A stretch of DNA of 64,000 nucleotides from Flagellimonas oceanensis (GTDB taxonomy: Bacteria; Bacteroidota; Bacteroidia; Flavobacteriales; Flavobacteriaceae), in assembly GCF_003992595.1 (NCBI RefSeq), contig NZ_RZNA01000049.1, positions 186,001-250,000 on the forward strand, written 5' to 3'. A program made the position numbers and the translations under genes. Positions 8,534 to 17,598 of the stretch are shown piece after piece; within the stretch, counting starts at the first letter, position 1, and each line of letters opens with the position of its first letter. The notes under the pieces were generated by a model, which saw only the letters and a program-made list of their open reading frames with translations, was not told the origin of the DNA and made no database searches.

Positions 8534-9988
8534 TTAAAATTGAAAATATATGAAAGAACGATTATTCATAGAATCGTCATAAAATAATAACAATAAGAAT
8601 ACTACCAAAGTGTATGCAGCAAATCGCACACTTTTCCATTTGAAATTAAAAGGTCTTCTTTCATCCTTTCGGATCCTATATTCATAACATATAAAAAACA
8701 ATAAAAGAAAGAAGTAATCAATCATTCTATAACCAAGGGGATGTTCGTATGCTCCCCCACTAAACTCAAAAAACATTTTTTGAAGATATAACAGGGAATC
8801 TGAAAGTGTTTCACTTCGAAAAAACACCCAGCCAATAATGACCAATAAAAATGTGATAACGATTTTTACCGAATCATTTAAAAAGTTTTTGGGAGAGGCG
8901 AACAAATTTATATTTTCTAAATGATTACGATTAACGTTTAGGTAGAATAGGGGAAGAAACAAAAGTGCATGGTACAGCCCCCAAACCACAAATGTCCAGT
9001 TTGCACCATGCCATAATCCGCTTACCAAGAAAATAGCAAAAATATTACGTACCGCCTTTGATCTTTTTACACGTGAACCGCCCAACGGAATGTACAGATA
9101 ATCCCTGAACCAAGTTGAGAGTGAAATATGCCAACGTCTCCAAAACTCTGCAATACTCCTTGAAAAATAAGGGAACTTAAAATTGGACATTAGTTCAATC
9201 CCTAACATTTTGGATGTGCCAATTGCTATATCGGAGTAACCGGAAAAGTCTCCATATATCTGAAAGGCAAAGAACACAGTTCCCAATACCAATGTGGATG
9301 AAGGGTAAACCTCATAATTAGTAAATATGTCATCGACCATGATTGCCAAAGAATCAGCTATGGCCACCTTTTTGAACAGCCCCCATAGAACTAACTTCAT
9401 CCCTTGAACCACTTGTTGGTATTTAAACTTTTTGATGGCCTCTAACTGCGGTAATAAATTAGATGCCCTCTCAATAGGCCCCGCTACCAGTTGAGGAAAG
9501 AAGGCGACATAGGTGCCAAATGCCAAAAGATCATTGGTCGGTTTTAATTTTCCTTTGTGAATGTCTAAAGTGTATGATAGCGTCTGGAACGTATAGAAAG
9601 AAATACCAACCGGTAATATAATGTTCAAAGTCCATACATTGACTATGTCAGCACCAAAAAACGAAAAGGAACCCACAAAAGATTCAACGAAGAAATCGAA
9701 ATACTTGAAAAACCCCAACAAGCCTATATTGAACAGGATACTTACCCACAATAAATTCTTTCTTTTCCTGTCATCATCAGTATTATGAATAGCTTTACCT
9801 ACATAGAAATCCACCAGAGTGGACAAAATTATCAATGACAGAAAACGATAATCCCACCAACCATAGAAAATGTAACTGGCAATAAAAAGTATGGTATTCT
9901 GAACTTTGGATTTATCCCTTCCAAAAAGCCAATAAAGAAAAATAACAATAGGAAAAAATATAAAAAATTCTAAAGAGTTAAATAACAT
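8534..9988 (-). CDS. MBOAT-family O-acyltransferase (AlgI/DltB/PatA type)
   Basis: A 484-residue polytopic membrane protein. It begins MLFNSLEFFIFFPIVIFLYW, the usual start of AlgI-like proteins in Bacteroidota. It carries the motif FWRRWHISLSTWFRDYLY in the middle and WHGANWTFVVWGLYHALLF near residue 326, which includes the conserved histidine. Such proteins move acyl groups across the inner membrane for O-acylation of exported glycans. It is the first gene of a two-gene operon with the SGNH-like protein and converges on the adenylating enzyme and carrier genes. Working with those genes is an inference from the layout. Confidence 0.9.
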   Translation of the reverse strand: MLFNSLEFFIFFPIVIFLYWLFGRDKSKVQNTILFIASYIFYGWWDYRFLSLIILSTLVDFYVGKAIHNTDDDRKRKNLLWVSILFNIGLLGFFKYFDFFVESFVGSFSFFGADIVNVWTLNIILPVGISFYTFQTLSYTLDIHKGKLKPTNDLLAFGTYVAFFPQLVAGPIERASNLLPQLEAIKKFKYQQVVQGMKLVLWGLFKKVAIADSLAIMVDDIFTNYEVYPSSTLVLGTVFFAFQIYGDFSGYSDIAIGTSKMLGIELMSNFKFPYFSRSIAEFWRRWHISLSTWFRDYLYIPLGGSRVKRSKAVRNIFAIFLVSGLWHGANWTFVVWGLYHALLFLPLFYLNVNRNHLENINLFASPKNFLNDSVKIVITFLLVIIGWVFFRSETLSDSLLYLQKMFFEFSGGAYEHPLGYRMIDYFFLLLFFICYEYRIRKDERRPFNFKWKSVRFAAYTLVVFLLLLFYDDSMNNRSFIYFQF

Positions 9989-10323
9989 TACCTTATTATT
10001 TGTTCCTATTGCGTGATTTTACATCATCTAAACATTCATACTTTCCTCCATACATTTAAGCTTTGCACTTCCTTGCCTGATTTACAAAATTAAAAAGTCG
10101 ATATCCTAAAGTTGAAATTTACCAGAATTTCTGCTTTGATTCGTTGCAATAACTTATTAACCAATGGCAATACAAACAACACATATTGATTTTTTTTTAA
10201 GCCAAAGCATATTCAAGTGGCCAAAGCTTTTACCAACTTAAAAATAAAACAATACTCCAAAAAAGGTTATGAATATCGGTGTGTTAGGTATTTAATCGAC
10301 CATTTGCGCAAAAAATCGACTTC
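9989..10323. other. 335-base gene-free stretch upstream of the MBOAT operon
   Basis: No open frame of credible length or RNA gene was seen. The stretch is AT-rich and runs from the MBOAT start to the end of the OmpA gene. It contains one match to the Bacteroidota -7 promoter element facing the MBOAT gene, listed separately. Otherwise I see nothing in it. Confidence 0.6.
10085..10092 (-). promoter_or_regulatory. Possible -7 element for the MBOAT-SGNH operon
   Basis: On the minus strand this reads TAATTTTG, an exact match to TAnnTTTG, the -7 box of the Bacteroidota primary sigma factor. It would start transcription about 90 bases before the MBOAT start codon. No TTG is found at the expected -33 distance, so support is weak. 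Confidence 0.3.
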
Positions 10324-11502
10324 TTAATACTGCCCAATGACAAACTCCGACCTTCTGTTCTTGGAATGCTCTTCCTCAGTACAACGCACCCCATCGGAAC
10401 ATTCATTTACCAATCTAGTCTCCCCAAAGGCCTCATGAGTGATTCTATTTTCCGAAATTCCTTTTGAAATCACATAATCCACAGTTCGTTCCGCTCTTCG
10501 CTCAGATAGCCATTGATTATACTTTTCAGTTCCCCTTGAATCGGTATGTGCCGTTACCTTAATGGTCAAACTGGTTTCATCTTCCATAATAGCGACCAAT
10601 TGATCTAATAATTCTTTATCTGAGGCTGTCAAATAAGATGAATCAAACTGAAATAGCACATTCCCTAACTCATTGATTCTATTTTGAAGCTTAGCTCTTC
10701 TGGCCTCTTCCGCTTCCCGTTTGGCCTTCTCCGCAGCTGCCAATTCAGCCGCTTCTTTCTCTTTTTGTAATCGTTCAGCAAGGAGTCTTGCCTCCTCTTC
10801 CGCCTTGGCTATGGAATCTTGAACTCTTTGCTGTTCCTTTTCCATTTCTTTCAACAAAGCCAATTTCTCCATCCCTTTCCTGGAAAGCCCTTTTTCCACT
10901 TCAAATCGATACGCCACACCCACGGCATGCTGAATATGGTTTGTAGCATTTTCTGTATCCATGGCCCACTTCCCTGTGGAATTAAAATCCATTCCCCAAT
11001 GGTCGGAAAACCATGTTCTGAAACCTAAAACGGCATTGTAGGTGCCCCTGCCCTGGTTGTTGGCATCCGTATATCCTGCTCCGATTCCAATGTAAGGGTC
11101 AAAAAACCCGGTCTCTCCCAAAATCATATTGAGGTCATAACTGACCCTAAAGTCAAGTCCCAAATATGGAATATCTTCGGAGTTGACCGCATTATCAACG
11201 ATTTTCCCCTCTTTATAACGGTTATAAGAACCTATGGCTTCAAGTCCGATACCATTCTTGAAATATCTTCCGATACTTACCCTAGATGGGTAGGGAACCA
11301 TGTTCCAACCATCCTTAAAATCAAACAGTTCTCCGAATTCATCGCCGGAATCATCCACAGCATTGGCACCAACGGTCACCAACCAGAAACTTTCGACAAT
11401 ACTATCCTTTTCGGTCATTTCAAGATTTTGATCTTGGGCAAAGGTCAAAGCATAGGAGAAAATTACCATGACAAGCATGGTTAAAGGTTTTGAAATGTTC
11501 AT
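10324..11502 (-). CDS. OmpA-family outer membrane protein
   Basis: A 392-residue envelope protein. A signal peptide covers about residues 1-22 (ending SYALTFAQD). An eight-strand-like beta-barrel region follows to about residue 205, then an alanine- and glutamate-rich coiled coil (about 215-275). A C-terminal OmpA peptidoglycan-binding domain contains FQFDSSYLTASDKELLDQL and the closing HTDSRGTEKYNQWLSERRA motif. The protein tethers the outer membrane to peptidoglycan. The long coiled coil between barrel and OmpA domain is typical for Flavobacteriia. It is a single-gene unit with a candidate -7 element about 20 bases before the start. Confidence 0.92.
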   Translation of the reverse strand: MNISKPLTMLVMVIFSYALTFAQDQNLEMTEKDSIVESFWLVTVGANAVDDSGDEFGELFDFKDGWNMVPYPSRVSIGRYFKNGIGLEAIGSYNRYKEGKIVDNAVNSEDIPYLGLDFRVSYDLNMILGETGFFDPYIGIGAGYTDANNQGRGTYNAVLGFRTWFSDHWGMDFNSTGKWAMDTENATNHIQHAVGVAYRFEVEKGLSRKGMEKLALLKEMEKEQQRVQDSIAKAEEEARLLAERLQKEKEAAELAAAEKAKREAEEARRAKLQNRINELGNVLFQFDSSYLTASDKELLDQLVAIMEDETSLTIKVTAHTDSRGTEKYNQWLSERRAERTVDYVISKGISENRITHEAFGETRLVNECSDGVRCTEEEHSKNRRSEFVIGQY

Positions 11503-11528
11503 TTTATTCGATTTGAGGTTATCGGATT

Positions 11529-11536
11529 CAAAGCTA
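11529..11536 (-). promoter_or_regulatory. Candidate -7 element for the OmpA gene
   Basis: The minus strand reads TAGCTTTG, matching TAnnTTTG. Transcription would start about 20 bases before the ATG. No clear TTG lies at the -33 distance. Confidence 0.35.
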
Positions 11537-11616
11537 GGTCAAGCTTTTAGAAATTGGAATTTTGAACTTCGAAGTGCGTTTATTTTCGATGAGCAGTAAT
11601 ATTTTTTTTGAAAACC

Positions 11617-12078
11617 TTAGTTATCAATCCTTTGAAAAGTCAAGTCTTTATCGACCAACGGCATTTTATAGAGGTAGAACGGAAAATACATGGGCTGAAC
11701 CGCTATTTCTCCGTCTTTTTCCTTCTCCAGAACTTCCACGGCAATTGTCATCCCTTGATCGGTCTCCGTTAATTTGGACAACACCAGTTTTTTTTCTCCT
11801 TTTTGTTCGCCCAGACACACCAATACCAACATATCCTTGGAGAAATCCACCATGGGAACGGGTAATCCCGGTTTACGGGTCTTATTGATTTCCCCATAAA
11901 ATTTATTCAAGGATTTCGCATCACGAATGACGCGGGTTTCAAAAGCATCGATATTCGTAAAATCTTCATGAGCCAACAATACCATGTCTTCCATGGGTTC
12001 TCCTACAGAAGTATGTACTTCCCTTTGGGCCTTACAGGAAAGTAAACAGGTCAATGCTATGAAAAACAGATATCTAAT
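11617..12078 (-). CDS. Small lipoprotein of unknown function, probable ATT start
   Basis: The frame encodes a polar domain of about 135 residues, with a weak resemblance (VDFSKDMLVLVCLGE, then a final YFPFYLYKMPL strand region) to PrcB_C-like domains; I do not claim a function. The first usual start codon is TTG at 12054, but that leaves only MTCLLSC before the mature part. Reading eight codons further up gives Arg-Tyr, a hydrophobic stretch and the lipobox LLSC (Cys 15), which is a proper lipoprotein signal. The only plausible start there is ATT at 12078-12076, three bases after the bshA stop. Translation may be coupled to bshA. CTG within the signal is the other choice. Confidence 0.65.
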   Translation of the reverse strand: MRYLFFIALTCLLSCKAQREVHTSVGEPMEDMVLLAHEDFTNIDAFETRVIRDAKSLNKFYGEINKTRKPGLPVPMVDFSKDMLVLVCLGEQKGEKKLVLSKLTETDQGMTIAVEVLEKEKDGEIAVQPMYFPFYLYKMPLVDKDLTFQRIDN

Positions 12079-12080
12079 GG

Positions 12081-13223
12081 CTAAAAGGTGTTTTTGAAAC
12101 GGGATTTAAATGCCTTTTCGTAAAGGTCTTCGTACAATGGTAGAATGTGAACGATATCAAACTTGGATGCCACATTGAATGCGTTTTCCTTGAATTGATC
12201 CAAGGTATCATCATCCTTTAGTATCTCAATGGCCTTGTTGGCCATGGTCTCCACATCCCCAACATCGGCTAAATAACCGGATACCCCGTCAATGTTCACT
12301 TCTGGGATACCTCCCGTGTTACTGGATATAATGGCCACTTTATTGATCATGGCCTCCAATGCCGCCAATCCAAAACTTTCAGTCTCGGATGGCAATAGAA
12401 ACATATCAGAGAAGCAAAGGATACGGTCAATTTCATTACTGTTCCCCAAGAACAGTACTTTATCCTTCAGCCCTAAAGCGTCACACATATCTTCCGCTTT
12501 CTCTTTCTCAGGGCCCTCCCCTACCATAATAAGTTTGGCAGGTACTTCTTTTTGAATTCGATTGAATATTTTAATGACATCGGGAATACGCTTTACCTTC
12601 CTGAAATTACTGATATGGGTAATGATGCGTTCATCCTCTTTTGCCATCATGGTACGTTGGCAATCGGTATAGTTGTTCTTGTATTTGGTGGTCTCTATAA
12701 AATTGGGAATCACCTCAATATCCTTTTCAATATCGAAAATCTTCAAGGTTTCCTTTTTCAGAGCTTCTGAAACGGAAGTGACCACATCGGATTTGTTGAT
12801 ACTGAAGGTAACCGCAGGCTTGTAAAATGGATGTTTACCTACTAAAGTTATGTCCGTACCGTGTAAGGTTGTGATCATCGGAATGAAAATACCGTATTCC
12901 TGCAGCATCTTTTTGGCCATATAGCCCGCGTAGGCATGGGGTATGGCATAATGTACGTGCAAGAGTTCGATATCATACAATTTGATGGTATCCACTAGCT
13001 TACTGGAAAGTGCCAGTTCGTAGGGTTGATAATGAAATAAAGGGTACTCAGGTACATGCACCTCATGAAAATGGATATTGTTGCCCAAAAGCTCCAAACG
13101 CACCGGTTGACGATAGGTAATGAAATGTACTTCGTGTCCCCGTTCTGCAAGGGCAATACCCAATTCCGTGGCCACAACACCACTACCGCCAAAGGTCGGG
13201 TAACATACAATCGCTATTTTCAT
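12081..13223 (-). CDS. bshA: N-acetyl-alpha-D-glucosaminyl L-malate synthase (bacillithiol synthesis)
   Basis: A 380-residue GT4-type glycosyltransferase that joins N-acetylglucosamine from UDP-GlcNAc to L-malate, the first step in making the thiol bacillithiol. Recognisable features are the start MKIAIVCYPTFGGSGVVATE, the central HVHYAIPHAYAGYMAKKM, the TTLHGTDITLVG stretch and the nucleotide-sugar motif PSETESFGLAALEAM (E-x7-E) near residue 290. All are characteristic of BshA among GT4 enzymes, and the length fits. It lies 29 bases after the GH3 fusion gene and immediately before the small lipoprotein gene, so the three likely form one operon. Confidence 0.93.
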   Translation of the reverse strand: MKIAIVCYPTFGGSGVVATELGIALAERGHEVHFITYRQPVRLELLGNNIHFHEVHVPEYPLFHYQPYELALSSKLVDTIKLYDIELLHVHYAIPHAYAGYMAKKMLQEYGIFIPMITTLHGTDITLVGKHPFYKPAVTFSINKSDVVTSVSEALKKETLKIFDIEKDIEVIPNFIETTKYKNNYTDCQRTMMAKEDERIITHISNFRKVKRIPDVIKIFNRIQKEVPAKLIMVGEGPEKEKAEDMCDALGLKDKVLFLGNSNEIDRILCFSDMFLLPSETESFGLAALEAMINKVAIISSNTGGIPEVNIDGVSGYLADVGDVETMANKAIEILKDDDTLDQFKENAFNVASKFDIVHILPLYEDLYEKAFKSRFKNTF

Positions 13224-13252
13224 AAGAACAAATCTACTGCAATATTTTATAC

Positions 13253-16165
13253 CTAATTGATAATGGAATCATAAATGGCCTGCTGAATACGGGTTCGCAG
13301 ACCAGATTTGATCAACAATGTATTGGTCGCGGACGGATAGGTTCGGTTGGACAGGAACACATACACGATTTCTTCATCTGGGTCAGCCCATGTGTAGGTG
13401 CCCGTAAATCCACTGTGTCCAAAACTCTTTCGGGAAACACAACCACAAGTGGGACCGCTTTCCTCCAATTGCGGCTTATCGAACCCTACGCCACGCCTCA
13501 CGTTCTTATTGCAGAAATAACAGGTATTAAAACGTTTTACCGTGCGTGCATTGAAAAAACGCTCTCCCCCATAATAGCCGTCCTGCAAATACATCTGCAT
13601 GATCTTTGCCACCTCGTTCGCCGTACTGAAAAGCCCAGCATGCCCTCCTACTCCACCTTGCATGGCCGCGCCCATATCGTGGACATAGCCCTGGACCGTC
13701 TGATATCTGTAATAGTCGTCCTCTTCCGAAGGAACTATCGTTTCCTTGGAAAATTTTTTGAGCGGGTTAAAGGTGGTCCGTTGCAATCCCATGGGTTGGT
13801 ACAGGAATTCATCGATCAATTCATCTATCGGCTTCTGATAGGTCTTCTCTATATATTCCTTAAAAACGTAGTAGCCCACATCACTGTATCGATAACGGTT
13901 GGATTTTAGACTTTGTCGACCTATCCGATTGTATATGGAATCCTTGTAAGACCGCGTCAAATACAAATGCTCCGCCACTTTGTACGGAAAAGCTTCAGAT
14001 GGGTTCTGCCTATAAAATTCTGAGGAAGGTTTTCGTTCCTTGTTCAGAGTGTCCAGATAAAAGGCAATCCAAGAAGGCAAACGCCCATAGTGGGACAGGG
14101 CCTTGAGTACGGACACATCCTTCAAATCGGTGTCGGCATACTCGGGAATCAAATCTTTAAAGGTATCGTTCAAGGCAATCTCCCCCTCTTCCTCCATCTT
14201 CATGATCATGGGCAAAGTGGACAAGATCTTGGTCAATGAAGCCAAGTCATAAATGGATTCCTCAGTGATACTGTCCTTGGATTGATAGGTGGGCTTCCCA
14301 AAATTCTTATTGTAAATGACCTTCCCCCGTCTGGCAATGAGTACCTGAGCTCCGGGAAACATCAAAGAATCCAATCCATCGTTGACCAAAGTATCCACCT
14401 CGGCCAACAATTCCGAGCTCATGCCCACACGCTCAGGAATACTATACCCCATACGCTGAATCGGCGCTACGTCCAATCCGGTCCCCACAGGAAACTCGCC
14501 ATGGGCAGATACAGGTAGTTTTCCCGTTGCACCAATGGCACCAAAAATGACCTCGGCCACTTTTTCCTGCGCTATTTCACTGTTCTGATAACCCACCACA
14601 ACCCCATCCATCGTATCAAAGTTGAGCACATCCAACATTGCATAGGGTCTGGCAAACAGCGCTAAAATCGTGTTGCTAGTTCGTAATCGTGATATCTCCT
14701 CTAACCAAAAAAGCTCATTTTCAGAGAATTTATAGCCTTTCCATGGGCTGGAATTATCTTTATGAAAACCAATGATCACCAAGTTGTAATTCGCCAATTC
14801 CTTTTTGTACTCGGCAATGTCCTTGGCCTTGATATGGGTCACTTTGAAATACTTATTGAGCGATTCATGGAAAACGCTGCCAGAATCATCCCCAAAATGC
14901 ACATAGGCTATTTTTTTGTTGTCCAGTTTTTTGATGGGCATCAAGGAAAAATTGTTCTTGGCGACGGTAATGGCCCCTTCAATGGCCTGCTCATAGACCA
15001 CATCATTTTCAACGCCATTCAAATCGGCCACAAGGTTTTCCAATTTCACCGGCTTGTAATCGTAAAGACCTGCCTTGTATTTGGCCATCAATATTTTTTT
15101 GACGGATTCCGACAATCGTTCCTCTGTGATTAGACCTTCATTGTAGGCCTGCACAAAGGTCTCCTTGGCCTTGAGCACATTTTCGGGCATCAAGAGCATG
15201 TCGTTTCCAGCCAGAAAGGCCTCCAATTCCACTTTTCCCTCAGGTGCAAACTCAGAGACGGCCTTCATATTCAACGCATCTGTAATGACCAGTCCTTCAA
15301 AACCCAATTGATTCTTCAATACACCGGTAATAATGCTTTTTGACAAAGTTGAGGGATGTCCTTCCCTAGGTTCCAGACTGGGAACATCCAAATGGGCCAC
15401 CATGGTAGAGCTCAAGCCTGCCTCCATGGTTTTTTTGAAAGGATATAGTTCTATGGAGTCCAATCGTTCCAAAGAGGAATTAATAATGGGCAAAGACGTA
15501 TGGGAATCCGTTGCGGTATCACCATGACCAGGAAAATGTTTACCACTGGAGAGCACCCCGGCCCTTTCCATTCCACGAACAAAGGCACGCCCCTTTTGAG
15601 CAACATTTTTTGGATCCTCTCCAAAAGATCGGTTCCCGATGATGGGGTTTTTAGGATTGTTGTTGACATCCAAATCCGGCGCGAAATTGATGTGCACTCC
15701 CAAACGTTTAGCGTGTTTGCCAATTTGATAGCCCACTTTTTCAACGATAGTACTATCCTGAATGGCACCCAAAGTCATGTTCCAAGGAAAAGCATAGGTG
15801 GAATCCAATCGCATCGCCATGCCCCATTCGGCGTCAGACCCAATGAGCAATGGAACTTTGGAAGCTTCTTGATATTCATTGGTCAATCGCGCCTGTTGTA
15901 CAGGACCTCCCACCAAAAAAATAACGCCTCCAATACCTTCTTCCTTGATCAGGTCTTTAATCCTATCGGCAGCTGTTTTCCCTTGATTGGATGCCACACT
16001 TACCATAAACAATTGTCCGATTCGTTCCTCCAACGACAGGTTCGCATAACGGTTCTCGACCCAGGCCATCTGGGCCACGGAATCTTTGACGACCAATGGA
16101 TTATCTTGCCCGAAGGATTGTAAACAAATGAACAGTAAAAGGGGGAGGAAAAGGTTTATCCGCAT
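13253..16165 (-). CDS. GH3 beta-N-acetylglucosaminidase-like / serine beta-lactamase-like fusion
   Basis: A 970-residue exported protein with two catalytic modules. A signal peptide (about residues 1-19, ending CLQSFGQ) leads into a GH3 domain with GNRSFGEDP, the NagZ-type loop KHFPGHGDTATDSHTSLP that carries the His/Asp acid-base pair, and the nucleophile segment VITDALNMKAV. A C-terminal class C beta-lactamase-like domain begins near residue 590. Its SxxK motif is SLTKIL (about 640), followed by YSDVGYYV and HSGFTGT. This fusion is common in Bacteroidota and is thought to act in peptidoglycan recycling or cell-wall breakdown in the periplasm. Exact substrates are not shown by sequence. Confidence 0.9.
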   Translation of the reverse strand: MRINLFLPLLLFICLQSFGQDNPLVVKDSVAQMAWVENRYANLSLEERIGQLFMVSVASNQGKTAADRIKDLIKEEGIGGVIFLVGGPVQQARLTNEYQEASKVPLLIGSDAEWGMAMRLDSTYAFPWNMTLGAIQDSTIVEKVGYQIGKHAKRLGVHINFAPDLDVNNNPKNPIIGNRSFGEDPKNVAQKGRAFVRGMERAGVLSSGKHFPGHGDTATDSHTSLPIINSSLERLDSIELYPFKKTMEAGLSSTMVAHLDVPSLEPREGHPSTLSKSIITGVLKNQLGFEGLVITDALNMKAVSEFAPEGKVELEAFLAGNDMLLMPENVLKAKETFVQAYNEGLITEERLSESVKKILMAKYKAGLYDYKPVKLENLVADLNGVENDVVYEQAIEGAITVAKNNFSLMPIKKLDNKKIAYVHFGDDSGSVFHESLNKYFKVTHIKAKDIAEYKKELANYNLVIIGFHKDNSSPWKGYKFSENELFWLEEISRLRTSNTILALFARPYAMLDVLNFDTMDGVVVGYQNSEIAQEKVAEVIFGAIGATGKLPVSAHGEFPVGTGLDVAPIQRMGYSIPERVGMSSELLAEVDTLVNDGLDSLMFPGAQVLIARRGKVIYNKNFGKPTYQSKDSITEESIYDLASLTKILSTLPMIMKMEEEGEIALNDTFKDLIPEYADTDLKDVSVLKALSHYGRLPSWIAFYLDTLNKERKPSSEFYRQNPSEAFPYKVAEHLYLTRSYKDSIYNRIGRQSLKSNRYRYSDVGYYVFKEYIEKTYQKPIDELIDEFLYQPMGLQRTTFNPLKKFSKETIVPSEEDDYYRYQTVQGYVHDMGAAMQGGVGGHAGLFSTANEVAKIMQMYLQDGYYGGERFFNARTVKRFNTCYFCNKNVRRGVGFDKPQLEESGPTCGCVSRKSFGHSGFTGTYTWADPDEEIVYVFLSNRTYPSATNTLLIKSGLRTRIQQAIYDSIIN

Positions 16166-16257
16166 AAATATGGTGTCTATGACCTGAACTTAGTGCCAAT
16201 AAAAATATTGCATTTCATCGAAGAACGTATGCAAATTAAGATAAATTAAGCGTTTTA

Positions 16258-16740
16258 CTATACAAATCGAGCGTGCCAACTTTCACTTGCTGGAACCTCC
16301 CAATTTTCAAGATATTCCTGTTTTGTCGCCACCAGATTATTGAACACAATGGTGTTCGCGGAAACCGATTTGGCCTTGGCCATCTTTTTGAAATCCTTTA
16401 GGGGCTTGTAAGCGATATATTCCCCTTGTTTAAAGGAAACGTTCATTCTATCCAACAGCTCCACCTTATACTTTTGTTCCAAACTTTGTATGAAATGCAC
16501 GGATGCATCAATGGAACAGCCAGATGCACTGGCATTGGTCTGGTCCAATCCAATCACAATGAACCGTTTGTATTTTATTTCGAACCCCGCATGTAAATCA
16601 CTACCATGAGCGGTCCATTCCGTTAGGAATGCCGTTAGGCTCTCCTCCAATTCCTGTAATTCTTCCTCGGTAAAACTCCTATTGGCCTGATAAATCCAAA
16701 TTCTGGAGTGATCAGGTAATTCATTAAAATCCGCTAGCAT
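16258..16740 (-). CDS. Small conserved protein often mislabelled 'ABC transporter ATPase'
   Basis: A 160-residue soluble protein. From memory, close relatives in Flavobacteriaceae carry the database name ABC transporter ATPase, but the sequence has no Walker A, signature or Walker B motif, so the name is unsupported. It contains a short GCSIDASVHFIQSLEQ segment with a conserved-looking Cys, and a long N-terminal helix. It lies 56 bases downstream of the Fe-S protein gene and is probably part of that operon, so a link to Fe-S oxidoreductase function is possible. Function unknown. Confidence 0.75.
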   Translation of the reverse strand: MLADFNELPDHSRIWIYQANRSFTEEELQELEESLTAFLTEWTAHGSDLHAGFEIKYKRFIVIGLDQTNASASGCSIDASVHFIQSLEQKYKVELLDRMNVSFKQGEYIAYKPLKDFKKMAKAKSVSANTIVFNNLVATKQEYLENWEVPASESWHARFV

Positions 16741-16796
16741 ATTTTTTTATTCATTTTGGTCTCGACTGCTCTCGACCTGATATTCGTAAATTAAGA

Positions 16797-17588
16797 CTAT
16801 AACCCTTGGGAGTTCGCCAATACCTCGGCCACATCCAAAACGGTCACACTATCTTCTTTTTCATGGGCCTTGATTCCATCGGTCATCATCGTATTGCAAT
16901 ACGGACATCCCGTGGCAATGATGTTCGGGCTGGTCTCCAACGCATCCTTGGTACGCAGTACATTCACGTCCATGTCCCCTTTTTCGGGTTCCTTGAACAT
17001 TTGCGCACCTCCCGCACCGCAACACAGGGCGGTCTTCTTGTGGCGTTTCATTTCCACCAACTCCGCATTGGATTTGGCGAGTACTTCCCTTGGGGCGTCA
17101 AAAACTGAATTGGCCCTTCCCAAATAGCAAGGGTCGTGAAAAGTGATTCGTTTGCCCTTGTACCCTTCCCCTGAGAGGGTCAACCGACCATTGTCAATAA
17201 GTTCTTTTAGATATTGGGTATGGTGAATCACGTCATAATTGCCTCCCAGACCGGGGTACTCGTTTTTAATGGTGTTGAATGAATGTGGATCACAGGTCAC
17301 TATTCTTTTGATCTCATAACCGTTCAACAGTTCAATGTTCATCATCGCCTGCATCTGGAACAAAAATTCATTTCCTGCCCTTTTGGCCACGTCCCCGGTT
17401 GAGCTTTCCTCGGTACCCAAAACAGCGAAATCCACTTCGGCCTTGTTCAATAACTTCACAAAGGCCCTTGTTATTTTTTTGGCACGATCATCGTAACTCC
17501 CGGCAGAACCCACCCAGAACAATATTTCCGGCTGTTTTCCTTCCGCCATAAACTCCTGCATGGTCTTGACCTTCAGTTGTTCGCTCAT
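16797..17588 (-). CDS. CCG-domain Fe-S oxidoreductase subunit (HdrB/LutA-like)
   Basis: A 263-residue cytoplasmic protein with two cysteine-rich CCG-type segments. The first is spread over CDPHSF and HDPCYLG, followed by ALCCGAGGAQMF. The second is IATGCPYCNTMMTDG near residue 235. CCG domains bind unusual Fe-S clusters in heterodisulfide reductase subunit B, GlpC and LutA. It is ten bases after the membrane Fe-S subunit gene, so the two very likely form one quinone- or thiol-linked electron-transfer complex. The electron donor and acceptor are unknown. Confidence 0.88.
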   Translation of the reverse strand: MSEQLKVKTMQEFMAEGKQPEILFWVGSAGSYDDRAKKITRAFVKLLNKAEVDFAVLGTEESSTGDVAKRAGNEFLFQMQAMMNIELLNGYEIKRIVTCDPHSFNTIKNEYPGLGGNYDVIHHTQYLKELIDNGRLTLSGEGYKGKRITFHDPCYLGRANSVFDAPREVLAKSNAELVEMKRHKKTALCCGAGGAQMFKEPEKGDMDVNVLRTKDALETSPNIIATGCPYCNTMMTDGIKAHEKEDSVTVLDVAEVLANSQGL

Positions 17589-17598
17589 CCTTCTTGAT

